This document shows positions 12,801 to 21,770 of a stretch of 28,704 nucleotides of DNA, in pieces. Under the pieces are notes generated by a model that saw nothing but the letters and a program-made list of their open reading frames with translations, was not told the origin of the DNA and searched no databases. Location of the stretch: contig JAIPMN010000891.1 of assembly GCA_020650975.1 (NCBI GenBank), positions 1 to 28,704 of the forward strand, in the 5' to 3' direction. This DNA comes from Apostichopus californicus. Lineage: Eukaryota > Echinodermata > Holothuroidea > Aspidochirotida > Stichopodidae. The position numbers and the translations under genes were made by a program. Within the stretch, counting starts at the first letter, position 1. Each line of letters begins with the position of its first letter.

Positions 12801-13263
12801 GTTGTACATTTAACATCAATGACATTGTGACTCAAATCATCCTTTACTCTTCAAAAATTGCCAACGATCTCTCACTTTACTTCCACTGGTCTATGCCAGT
12901 AGTCTATCTCTGTGTTAAGTTTACACCTAAAGAAACTGTACTCTCCCCCAACTCTTAACATGGTTATATTCTTTATTTGACCATTTTATAGGAACAAACT
13001 GCCAGTCTAATATAAAACACCAATCATTCCGGATGTGAAGTGACCACCGCGTGCAGCAAACGGTAACACTTCCTGCAGTCCAGCTATAGAAGTTCTGTGC
13101 AAGTGACACCTGGAAGTTACAAAACCACTTGCATGGGAATCATAAAGGGGTAAAAACTTAAAGGGAGGTCTTATTTCAAAGAAAGTTGATTTCAGAATGT
13201 TTAACACAACACTTACAATGTCAATATTTGGTGATACCAAAGTAGTTATCAAAATCCCCAAAA
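9886..13263. other. No gene recognised; should hold later exons or intron of the Ig gene
   Basis: This region lies downstream of the Ig exon on the gene's strand. None of the open frames here shows an Ig, fibronectin III or other domain pattern. A minus-strand 133-codon frame (12584 to 12183) is rich in cysteine and hydrophobic residues with no structure I recognise. Short exons could be missed by eye. Confidence 0.4.
10810..10821. repeat. Poly-G run
   Basis: Twelve consecutive G. Such runs recur in the window at 25789 and at the right end, a sign that G homopolymers are frequent in this genome or poorly resolved. Confidence 0.9.
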
Positions 13264-13297
13264 CGGGTGAAATGTGCTACATAACAAATTTCACCCG
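13264..13297. repeat. 10-bp-arm inverted repeat (hairpin)
   Basis: CGGGTGAAAT and ATTTCACCCG are exact reverse complements separated by a 14-base loop. It lies about 430 bases downstream of the Ig exon on the gene's strand. It may be the core of a decayed inverted-repeat element; a role as terminator is not implied in an animal genome. Confidence 0.7.
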
Positions 13298-13464
13298 CTT
13301 ACAAGTTTTGTAACTTCATCATGGATCTGCGACCCCAAACCTGTCTTTGACATCCACCTTAAAACAATAGGATTGTTGTATTCATTAAGGGGCAGCCACA
13401 TGCAAAATATGAGAACTGTAGATGTTTTCCTATCTGGAGATATCGTGTTTTCAAGCTAGGGCGT

Positions 13465-13488
13465 CACATACACACACACACACACACA
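13465..13488. repeat. (CA)n microsatellite
   Basis: An uninterrupted run of CA dinucleotides apart from one TA near the start, followed by a looser CGCACGCACACACG stretch to about 13504. Confidence 0.95.
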
Positions 13489-13725
13489 GTCGCACGCACA
13501 CACGCCGACTCGACTGCACAGGTTACTTCAAATATATAAATATTTAAAGGGGACTGGTATAGGAGTATCCTGTTACCCAAACATCAGCCAGTATCTTTAA
13601 GTGTGGCAACATTGTGTGACTAGTGTTGCCAGATGTATGTATAGTTAGATAGATGTAATACCCACAGCATCCACATTAGTCAGGTCATTAGGAAGTTCCC
13701 AGCAGCAGCAGCTGTTTCTACTTAC

Positions 13726-14013
13726 TTGCAACGGTCAAGCTGACGGAGAGACTGCAGAGGACACCTAATGGATTGGTTGCACAGCACCTATAACTTCCAC
13801 TGTCCCTTCGCGACCACACGCTTAAGATCTCAAGCGTGCCATTCTCCAGCACCGTCCTGTCCGTCTCATTGATGACTGCTCCTTCAAAGTACCAGGTGTA
13901 TGTGATTGGTTCCTCCCCTTGAGCTCTGCATTCCCAGAGCACAGACTGGTGACTTTTGGCTATCAAATCGATTGGGGATACGCTGAAACTAAATTCATGA
14001 AATGATGACGAAA
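13726..14013 (-). CDS. Internal coding exon encoding one I-set-like immunoglobulin domain
   Basis: This exon encodes a complete Ig domain of about 95 residues. If it joins the upstream signal-peptide exon, the B-strand cysteine is C47, the C-strand tryptophan W59 (in YTWYFEG), the E-strand motif NGTLEIL starts at N76, and the F-strand motif is D89-x-G-x-Y-x-C95. N67-E-T and N76-G-T are possible N-glycosylation sites. The acceptor is excellent: a long pyrimidine tract ending in TTGCAG just before the exon. The donor reads CAA then GTAAGTAG. The exon starts and ends in phase 1, the usual layout for a shuffled Ig module. The order F-x-V-x-P near the start, NGTLEI, then DSGSYRCCATNPLG resembles first Ig domains of the DCC/neogenin/IgDCC or CDON/BOC families, but PTK7-like and other adhesion proteins remain possible. 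Two extra cysteines (C96, C105) are unusual. The Ig call is firm; the orthologue is unknown. Confidence 0.87.
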
Positions 14014-14060
14014 CTGCAAGAGACGAAAAGAAAGAAGAACATTACTTGAAAGCCTGCCCA

Positions 14061-14285
14061 CCTTCTCAGTAAATATGTGCAGTACTGGTAGGAGGCCTAG
14101 TCTGCACCTTCTCAGTAAATATGTGCAGTACTGGTAGGAGGCCTAGCCTGCACCTCAGTAAATATGTGCAGTACTGGTAGGAGGCCTAGCCTGTACCTTC
14201 TCAGTAAATATGTGCAGTACTGGTAGGAGGCCTAGCCTGTACCTTCTCAGTAAATATGTGCAGTACTAGTAGGAGGCCTAGCCTG
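14061..14285 (+). repeat. 46-bp minisatellite, about five copies
   Basis: Units begin CCTTCTCAGTAAATATGTGC and start at 14061, 14107, 14153, 14196 and 14242. The period is 46 bases except for the third unit, which lacks TTC near its start and is 43 bases. Copies differ by only a few bases (for example AGTCTG against AGCCTG, and ACTGG against ACTAG), so the expansion is fairly recent. The array lies 47 bases upstream of the Ig exon on the gene's own strand, right behind the acceptor's pyrimidine tract. Length variation here could alter the branch-point neighbourhood. Confidence 0.95.
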
Positions 14286-14541
14286 TTATTAAGGTCAAGG
14301 ACAAGGTTCTTACAACATAAGTGAGCTCTTTATAAAGTTATGTACATTTGTAGTTATAAATCATTTTCAGCATTTTCTTGCAATAATTCTTGCAACTTAA
14401 GTATTATGATAGGACATTGTATTTTTTCAAGTTTGTTACAGAGATCTTTGGATACTAGCCTACATGAAAGACTGTCCTCACTGAGATGGTTCTAAATTCA
14501 AAATATGAATTTCATTCAAGCTATATCTTTGGACACATTGG

Positions 14542-14810
14542 GTTTACAAGGTATTCAGACATTGACCTTGGACTTCAAATGACCTTTGACAACTAAAATA
14601 AGGAAGGGATCCTATACTCAACATTTATATGGATATACAAACCACATGAAGTTCACATTACTTTTACTTTTGGAATTATTTTGTTTACAAGGTTTGCCAT
14701 CAGCTGACTTCACATAACCATTGAACCAAATAAGCAACAGGGTTCTTGTATTCACAGAGGTGGTGGGCATGTATATCCAGTAAGAAGTTTAGTGATTCCT
14801 TGCCAAACTG
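14542..14810 (+). repeat. Diverged repeat dimer, unit about 141 bp
   Basis: Two adjacent stretches start GTTTACAAGG at 14542 and GTTTACAAGG at 14683 and follow the same order: a GACxTTCA-like block, a TGACC/GAACC-like block, an A-rich middle, a TATATGGATATAC/TGTATATCCAGTAAG block and an AAGTTxA end. The similarity is old. The TGACCTTTGAC motif in the first copy is of a kind seen in dispersed invertebrate repeats, so this is probably part of a repeat family. Confidence 0.5.
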
Positions 14811-15109
14811 CACATGACAACATTTTATGTGACACTGCGCACTGAATTTCAACATTTTGACCATCACTGAATTCATAATATCAGCAAAATTCACTGCAAT
14901 AGTGAGCAATCAGATGTTTTATCAGACCGAGACTTTTTAACTCTGTAATGTATGGAAAGCTAACTATTTTATATGGAAGGTGTATTATATGGAAGATGTT
15001 GTTCTCGACAAATTGCTAGAAATGCTAGGTGACAGGACTGGCCGTTTTTAACAGAAACAAATACATTTCTGTAAATGTTTAATGGTACATTCATTCATGT
15101 AAGGATTAA

Positions 15110-15205
15110 ACGTTCAACAGCGGCAACACTAATAAACACACATACACCATCACCAAGATAAATTACCTTTGGCAAGGAATCAAACTGCTTGTTTTTTAAT
15201 TTAAC
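15110..15205 (-). repeat. Dispersed repeat fragment, copy near 15.1 kb
   Basis: On the minus strand this reads TTGATTCCTTGCCAAAGG, then a GATG and a GTATGTGTG stretch. The same order (TTGATTCCTTGCCGAAGG, GATG, GTATGTGTG) occurs on the minus strand near 20.95-21.03 kb. A related TGATTCCTTGCCAAAC is present on the plus strand at about 14795. It is probably one family of old repeats; the borders are approximate. Confidence 0.4.
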
Positions 15206-15893
15206 ACCTGCATTTATCACAGACAGTTTAAACTTAGAGGTAATCCCTTGTTTACCTGACTTGATAATCTCACCCATGCACATTTGTCAAAATTTGCTAA
15301 TATTGCTTCTTCAGAGGTTCAAATATCCAACCTTACAACAACTACATCAAAGAAAAATATATCAAACTTTAATGTGTGACTATTAATCAATGAAGTTACA
15401 TATTCAGTCAATTCTACTGGCAGCGGACAGCGGAAGGAGGTACCTGGGGAGATTCCAAAACTTGACAGGATCATAAGAAGGAGAACTAAACTCTCGAGAA
15501 AGGAAATGTCTGACAACCTCTGGACACCAAACGCTGAGCTCAAAGGCATAGTGTCTAAAGTGTCACATCTGAGCTAACGGTTTTTAATGTCAGAAATGTC
15601 TCAAAACGAGTTTTCCCCAGACAAGATCCTGAAGAAAAGTGTCGAAGAAGACAGGTGTCTGAAGATGAGTAGTCTAAGGATAAGTGTCTAATGACTAATT
15701 TAAATCCAAAGACAAAGGTATTCGAGGACAGGAAAGACAGAAGACAAACTTGTATCTAATTAAACAAGTATATATGCATCCAAATACAATGGAGGCAAAG
15801 ACAAGTCTGGGTAAAGTTTAAAGGATTCTTTTTCTAGTTGACGGATCTGCAAATTTCATCGTCCAACAAAATGCAGCAAACTAACAAAGACCA

Positions 15894-15901
15894 ATATGTA
15901 C
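15894..15901. repeat. Left target-site duplication of the 1134-bp hAT element
   Basis: ATATGTAC, identical to the octamer immediately after the right terminus of the element. The perfect match suggests insertion recent enough that neither copy has mutated. Confidence 0.9.
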
Positions 15902-17035
15902 TAGTGTTTGCACGGGTTATCCGGATACCCGGGTACCCGCCCGACGCATTACTACCCGGTTCCTAATTTATTACCCGAATCCTACGCAAAGTGTGATTTA
16001 AAAAAAAAAAAAAAATTGGCAAACTGACGGTTAGGCAGATTTCCCATTGACTTAGTGTGGTGTTAGGCTACCATGTGGTCGATGATAACAGCAATAAAGA
16101 AAGTAACCACCCGACGCGATACTACCCGGTTCCTAATTTATTACCCGAATCCTACGCAGTGTGATTTAAAAAAAAAAAAAAAAATGCAAACCGATGGTTA
16201 GGCAGATTTCCCATTGACTTAGTGTGGTGTTAGGCTACCATGTGGTTGAAGATAACAGCAATAACGAAAGTATTCCATAGATATCTTATAACTGCGTCAC
16301 AATTTCAGCTAATAAACAGATGGCTAGGCTAGATACCCCATTGACTTAGTGTGGTGTTAAGCAACCATGTGGTCGAACGTAACAGCAAAAATGAAAGTAA
16401 TCCATGGATATCTTATAACTGCGTCATAATTTCAGCGAATTAACAGATGGTTAGGCTTAGCCGGCTAGATTTCTCATTGACTTAGTGTGGTGTTAGGCAA
16501 CCTTGTGGAAGAAATTATTATTTATTCATTCGTTTATTTCATAGAAGGAAAAGCTAACAAGGAATTTTACGAGATGTTTATGGATTGTAAACGGGATAAC
16601 TAAAAAATAATAATCGCAAGTGGCTTTTTTCTGATCGTTTATTCCAAATGCGATCAAATTGCGCGAATCGCGCAATCTCGCGGCTAATGCGAACTTTGGG
16701 CCTGCATAATAGATAGTTGTAGTAACAACTGTTTAAGAGCTAAATTGGATATTAGTAGTAATGTTAATTAAATGAAGTTATTAACAAGTTAATGAAAGAA
16801 ACAAAAGCAAATAGAAATTAATGAAGAAGGTTTTATACCTTATCTTACACCTACTTATTTGAACATGAAAACATTGTCAGTAGAGAATATAATTCATTTA
16901 TTATAGCATCCAATATGTAATTTCTTGAAAATCGTGATACACGAGGGTAAATAATTTTTTCCGGGTACCCGGATACCCGACGGGTAACGGCTCTCGGGTA
17001 CCCGGTTCCCGATTTTTGGACCCGTGTAAACACTA
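15902..17035. mobile_element. Non-autonomous hAT-type DNA transposon, 1134 bp
   Basis: The element starts TAGTGTTTGCACGGGT, and its right end, read in reverse, starts TAGTGTTTACACGGGT: terminal inverted repeats matching at 15 of 16 bases. It is flanked by a perfect 8-bp target-site duplication, ATATGTAC, at 15894-15901 and 17036-17043. An 8-bp duplication with this type of end is the signature of hAT transposons. Both subterminal regions carry clustered CCCGGGTACCCG-like motifs (about 15918-15942 and 16962-17012), plausible transposase-binding sites. No transposase is encoded, so it would need an enzyme from elsewhere. The interior has a directly repeated core and a 9-bp-arm palindrome at 16658-16676. 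It lies in the putative first intron of the Ig gene. Confidence 0.92.
15940..16505 (+). repeat. Tandem repeat array inside the 1134-bp hAT element
   Basis: A core containing CATTGACTTAGTGTGGTGTT occurs four times, starting at 16045, 16212, 16339 and 16475, so spacing varies (167, 127 and 136 bases). The first two units are longer and also share a CCGACGC...ACTACCCGGTTCCTAATTTA block followed by a run of A (offset about 170). The third and fourth share a GATATCTTATAACTGCGTCA block instead. So two unit types have been joined, with the core common to both. Confidence 0.85.
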
Positions 17036-17043
17036 ATATGTAC
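17036..17043. repeat. Right target-site duplication of the 1134-bp hAT element
   Basis: ATATGTAC, the partner of the octamer immediately left of the element. Together they fix both ends of the insertion to the base. Confidence 0.9.
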
Positions 17044-17056
17044 TGTCGGAGAGATG

Positions 17057-17556
17057 CACTGGCGGATCCAAGGGGGGGCCAACGGGGGCCATGGCCCCCC
17101 CCCCAAAGGTGAGCCAAAAAGTGTTTCCGAGCTCCGCTAAATCATATGATTGGAAATTAAAAAAATCGAGAGGAATAGCAGTGGTAGACTAGTCTAAACC
17201 TTTTTGATTTCTGGTTTAAAATTAAATGTATGAGCATGAGGATTTACAGTTTATCACCATTTTGCAGTTACAGGCTGGTTGTAAGAAATTTATAACCTAT
17301 GAAAAATAAAATTTCTTGAGAAAGATGATCCCAACTTTGTTTTATAAATATTTTAGAAAATTACACCTGGGAAACATTTTTTTTAGAAGTAAATTAACAT
17401 CACCATTGTACACTTTTGTCGCACCAAATTGCATCTGAGGGCATTCAGCAATAGAAAATTTTCCAAAGGGGGACACCCCCTCCCCTTAGACCCCTCCCCA
17501 TATCACTCTAACAGCAATTTGGCCCCTCCCAAACAAAGGCCCTGGATCCGCCAGTG
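17057..17556. mobile_element. Second non-autonomous hAT-like element, 500 bp
   Basis: Both ends read CACTGGCGGATCCA inward, a perfect 14-bp terminal inverted repeat. The flanks are GAGAGATG at 17049-17056 and AAGAGATG at 17557-17564, an 8-bp target-site duplication with one mismatch, as expected of a hAT-type insertion. The left arm has a G-rich/C-rich stretch with a perfect 16-base palindrome, GGGGGCCATGGCCCCC (17084-17099), and the right arm is C-rich near 17470-17535. The A+T-rich middle encodes nothing recognisable. It sits only 21 bases from the end of the 1134-bp element, and the two target-site duplications are five bases apart. Confidence 0.85.
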
Positions 17557-17564
17557 AAGAGATG

Positions 17565-18083
17565 TGTAGGGTGGTGAACAGAACACCGATATTTGGGGGG
17601 TGATACCACTTTAGCTGTTTGGAGGTGCAGTATTCAGTTACACTGCAAATCTGAATTTGAGGTAAACAACTGGTGTCTGTCCCACAAGTTGCATCAGCTT
17701 TGTTTGGTTTGTTAGAACAGAAATTTGGTCATCTCAGACAACCAACAACCATTTCAAAATTTGCCCCACAGGGCCACAAGGGTCCTCAGACAAAGAGTTA
17801 ATGTGATTCAGTTTCAAAATCAGTGGCAGTTGAGTATTAAGTTACCTCTAATGTTGACAAGGACAAAATGAGAAAGCCAGACGGCTTTGTAATTCCTTGC
17901 CGTAGACTGTCCACTCAACTACAGAAAACAGTCTCTCTGATGTGGAATATAGTCAAATGGATGCTCTACGTACACTATATGCTTTTTCTTTCACTTAATT
18001 GAGCTAACAACTCGGTCCTGCCACCAGCGTTAGATATAGTCGGTATCCCATCGCAAAATGCAACGCACTTCTCTGTACTTGCG
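17565..18083. other. No feature seen
   Basis: Unique-looking intron sequence between the second hAT-like element and the doubtful 132-codon frame. It holds no repeat, splice pair or RNA gene that I can support. Confidence 0.5.
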
Positions 18084-18482
18084 ATGCAAATTTTAAAATG
18101 TATAGCGCAAAAAATACGATGCAGTACAGTATATTTGCTGATTTATTCAGTAATTGCAAATGAGTGGAAAAAAATCACACACAACGTTTATGCGATGGCA
18201 ATTGGCAATATTCTTAGCAAATATTTTGGGAAGAAAAGCACAAACCGTGAGCTGAAATATGATTCATTCATAGTAGCATTAAAACCTGACATCAATCTGA
18301 CTACAATCGCTGAGCAACTCGAACCGATCTCTGCACAGCTAGCTACAGTACGTGCATATGTGTGTCTTCGAGATTTGTCACATTCATTGAAAACAGTGTT
18401 GGACAGGTGGAGTTACATCATACCAAACAACTTTCTTTCCGCACCGGACTTGCATAATAATACAGCGAGCCACTGCGAGTAA
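18084..18482 (+). CDS. Open frame of 132 codons, unrecognised, doubtful
   Basis: One of the two longest ATG-to-stop frames in the window, inside the putative intron and opposite in strand to the Ig gene. It begins MQILKCIAQKIRCSTVYLLI and contains a more protein-like middle part, GKKSTNRELKYDSFIVALKP, followed by INLTTIAEQLEPISAQLATV. I see no known domain, no clear signal peptide and no flanking splice signals. The sequence downstream (from about 18619) is a dispersed repeat with a second copy at 23.1 kb, but the open frame itself is not obviously repeated there. It could be a remnant of a mobile-element protein, a nested gene exon or chance. I lean towards chance or remnant. Confidence 0.15.
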   Translation: MQILKCIAQKIRCSTVYLLIYSVIANEWKKITHNVYAMAIGNILSKYFGKKSTNRELKYDSFIVALKPDINLTTIAEQLEPISAQLATVRAYVCLRDLSHSLKTVLDRWSYIIPNNFLSAPDLHNNTASHCE

Positions 18483-18618
18483 TACACTTCACACCATAGC
18501 TACTGTACGGTAGCTTGCTGTAACTAGAATCCCACAATTCCCACACGTGTCCCTGAACTCTGCACTTTCTTTGTGTCAATGTTCGCAGTAGTGTTTGTAT
18601 GAAGAAATGATGCATAAA

Positions 18619-18905
18619 ATATTACGTATAGATAGACTGGCTCACAACCTTAAGAACACGTTATAAATTACCATTAATAATTACCCAATGCAATTTTATT
18701 CCTAAGTTCTATACAAAGTTAAAAGAATTTTCCCTTTTTCCCCAACCTCTATCATCAAGTCGGCACAACCCCAGTAGTCAGTTTAATGATCCCTTCCCAT
18801 AACAGTACATAAACAACATTTTATGCAAATGACGATCAGCAAAAATTCAAGCTTCAACAGCTATTTCTGACGACGTATGAAGTAGTTTGCCGTTGTAGGT
18901 TACAA
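18619..18905 (+). repeat. Dispersed repeat, first copy
   Basis: This matches 23105-23420 in the same orientation. Shared blocks in order are ATATTACG, CTCACAAC, ATTACC, TGCAATTTTATTC, TTTTCCxTTTTTCCCC, an AAGTCxGCxCAACC block, ATCCCTTxCCCAT and AAGTAGTTT. The other copy has about 35 extra bases between the first two blocks. The offset drifts from about 4486 to 4523, so the copies are old. Confidence 0.75.
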
Positions 18906-19357
18906 AAAAAAAATTTACTGAAGCACGTGGTCAAATTGACCGTGAAAATTTACACAAGTTTGCAATTAAGAAATTACTGTGGTATGAATGCACATTTTAC
19001 ATTAGCAACTCTCAATACGGAGAGAACAAAAGTATTATGAGATGAAAAAATACTTTTCAGTTATCAGAGATGATATCTTCCCATAAAATTCATAAATTAT
19101 TTCCGCTCATAACATTTTGTGTTCAAAAGTAATGTTTTCAAGTATTACGTGACAGTCTCAGAAAAAGTTCAAGTGCATCTTTGTACCATGAGCGCTTGTT
19201 GTCGAAAAATGAGTACAGTATACGCGTGACAACAAGACCTAATGTTATGATATTTGAGTGCACACATGTTATAGCCTATACCACAAACTAAAACTATCTC
19301 TACACAGGGGGAAGAAACTTACAAGTACAGTAGTTGCATACTTTTGTGTTCATTGAG

Positions 19358-19760
19358 CACTATAGATGCAAGAATGTCTCAAAAAAAGGGTAAGGGACTA
19401 TTAACCAATCAAATGATGAGAAATTTGGAAAAGCATCATTGACTATTTTTAGCATGAAAATCTCATAATGGAAGTGTTGTCAACCCTGTAGCTTGGGGTT
19501 GATTGTTATGATTTGCTTTCAAACAAATTCAATCACCTGTAGGATTGGAAGAAATTGTGGTTCATTTCAGAAGAAGTTGTGGTTTTTGGCAAAGAAAGAA
19601 ACAAGTATGTTGAGTCAAAAGTGTACTTTGTTATGTCTTGCATAGGCCTGGTTGTACTGTAAGTGTGTACTAGGGGTTGGTCCTCTAATAAAACAGCTTT
19701 GTGTCCACCCAGATTTTAATCCCCTTGCTAAAACATTGCGGACGCAGAGTCCTGCCTTCT
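19358..19760 (+). repeat. First copy of a diverged tandem duplication
   Basis: This stretch starts CACTATAGATGCAAGAATGT and ends near GACGCAGAGTCCTGCCTTCT. It matches 19801-20190 block by block at an offset of 443 at the start and 430 at the end. Shared blocks include AAGGGACTATTA, CCAATCAAAT, AAAAGCATCAT, GACGCAG and AGGATTGGAAGAAATT. Substitutions and small indels are spread evenly, which suggests an old duplication with no retained reading frame. Confidence 0.8.
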
Positions 19761-19800
19761 GAATGTTGCAAGAAGTTGTTGTTCAACAATATACTTTGTA

Positions 19801-20190
19801 CACCACAGATGCAAGAATGTTGCCCAGAAAATATGTAAGGGACTATTAGCCAATCAAATCATGGGAAATTTGTAAAAGCATCATCGGCTATTTTTAGCTT
19901 GAAAATCTCTGTAATGGATATACTGTTAACTCTGTACAGTGCTCCATGATGGTTATGATTTACTTGTTTTCAAAGTCAAACAAATTCAATCATGGTAGGA
20001 TTGGAAGAAATTTTGGTTATTCTGAGAAAACTTTGCAGTTTGTATTTTTTTCGGAAAAGAGAGATGTTCATTCCAAAATATATTTTGTTATGTTTTGCAT
20101 ATGACTAGTTGTGAGTGTGAGTACTTGGGGTTTGTTTCTCAAAAACAAGCAAAAAAGTTTGCGTACGCCCGACGCAGAATCCTGCATTCT
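19801..20190 (+). repeat. Second copy of a diverged tandem duplication
   Basis: It starts CACCACAGATGCAAGAATGT and ends GACGCAGAATCCTGCATTCT, following the block order of 19358-19760. About 40 unmatched bases lie between the copies. Neither copy encodes a recognisable product. It could be local duplication or two units of a longer satellite-like or transposon repeat. Confidence 0.8.
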
Positions 20191-21744
20191 TAAAAGTGCT
20201 GATTGAACTCTCCCCACAGTGTAAAATATGGAAGTTGGAGTTGGATGTGAAGGACACTTGGCTTAAGTACAAAATTAGTTGTTTTTCCCATGAAAGAATA
20301 AATGCAAGCAAGAAGAACATGACACAATTTCTACTCGTAGCTTTTAGTGTCCAGTTCATACTACTAGAATCAACAGTCGCAAAATGAGCAATTCTAATGC
20401 CGGCTGGAAATTGCTATATAAATTTGGTCAATTGCTATATAAAACCAATTATGTGTAGCATTTTTTGCAACGCCAAAAAATGGGCACCAAATCGAACACT
20501 GCCTGCCACCAACCCCTTCACTTTAACAATTGTTATTAAGCAACCAGAAAGTTATGGCATTGCTTGTTCTCTCTGAGATATTTTGACAACTTTCCCTGTA
20601 AAAGCATCTATTATTGCAGAGAATGGGGGGCATAAAAGACCATTTCAGATAACCTATTGACCCCTTGATGCTCAGACTGTGACAACTGACAAGGGCTAGG
20701 TGTGTTCAAGTTGCCCACCACAGGAGTAAATAAGCTCTCTCTCAAACTCACATCCTCTTTTGAATGACTGTATGTATTATTCATGATTATTTCATGTACA
20801 TACTGTAGTGTGTCCCTGACAAACTGAAACTGCATGAACTGAAGTAGACCCAACTCACTGTGGGACACCTATCATACCAAGTATGAGGTTCTTCCAAGCT
20901 TTACTTTTGGAGTTCACAATATTTTCATGTTTTATGAGACAGGGTGTCACATAGGCACATACATTCCCATACCTGTAGGCACACATACACATGACATCAA
21001 ATACTGTAGGTGCCTTCGGCAAGGAATCAATGAAGAAGTCCAAATGTTGCAGTAACCTATCCGGGAATCTACAAAGCCCAATGGTCCTATAGACATCTTG
21101 CAAAATTAGTGAAAGTGAGAAAACGACTGAATTCCCTAATCATCTAAGCATAAATTCCAGATTCAAAGGAAAAGTATGTTGACCCAGAGAGAGGCAAAAG
21201 TATTTATCATATTTTACCCATTTGTAGAGCTGGTTGGTGGGAAATGCCTGTAGAACTGACAGAAATTACATGGGGAATATCCCTAACATATTTCCTAATC
21301 TTTGAACATTACTAAACCCAGTTGCGACCTTTTACAATGTACATTTACGCACAGTCTCCTACCTGCAGACAATATCACACTTTAGTTGGTGCTAATCTGA
21401 TGCAGATATCTATGCAATATCTATGCAATATTAATGATGGTTCTTCTTAAAGTTATCTTTCAACTTAAAACCCAACAAGGGACCACAATCTTTTACATTT
21501 AAATCAAAACCCATGGCAGGTTGTACCAGCAGAAGCAATTTCTAAATCCTCAGCTAATGAAAAAGTTATCATGTCTATCTGTATAAAAATTACTGGAGAT
21601 CCTCTGAGCTGCCATCAACCAGATTTGTGAATGAAACCCTTCAAAGCCTGGCTGTATTCCTCATCACTGTTCCCTCTATTCTGCAAGCTTTCTGCTACAT
21701 ACAGTAAATTGTTTTTTACAGTGCTGGTGATAAGTAAGTACTGT
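20191..21744. other. Mostly unremarkable intron sequence
   Basis: ATTGCTATATAAA occurs twice (about 20411 and 20433), suggesting a very short direct repeat. An ATCTATGCAAT unit is doubled near 21406-21430. The 20.95-21.05 kb repeat fragment is listed separately. Small open frames on both strands have no support. Confidence 0.45.
20945..21045 (-). repeat. Dispersed repeat fragment, copy near 21.0 kb
   Basis: This is the partner of the fragment near 15.1 kb, with the same minus-strand order of TGATTCCTTGCC, AAGG, GATG and a TGTGTATGTGTG tract. The two copies are far apart in the same putative intron and in the same orientation. No coding frame is shared, so this looks like non-coding repeat DNA. 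Confidence 0.4.
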
Positions 21745-21770
21745 ATAGATAGATAGATATATATATAAAT
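21745..21770. repeat. (TAGA)n/(TA)n microsatellite at the SINE tail
   Basis: Short ATAGATAGATAGAT run followed by ATATATATA, abutting the SINE fragment on its 3' side. Another TATATATTTATATT-rich stretch lies at 21848-21878 on the other side. Confidence 0.75.

Noticed and set aside
13007-13261. Minus-strand frame of 84 codons downstream of the Ig exon
   Set aside because: I considered it as the next exon of the Ig gene. It lacks the C, W and Y-x-C landmarks of an Ig domain or any fibronectin-like pattern, and a clear in-phase acceptor was not found.
14061-14285. CRISPR-like array
   Set aside because: The repeats are contiguous 46-bp units without unique spacers, in an animal-type genome. 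It is a minisatellite.
16851-17117. Two overlapping minus-strand frames (88 and 70 codons) at the hAT right end
   Set aside because: They cross the element terminus, the target-site duplication and the next element's G-rich arm, so the peptide is a by-product of transposon ends and not a protein.
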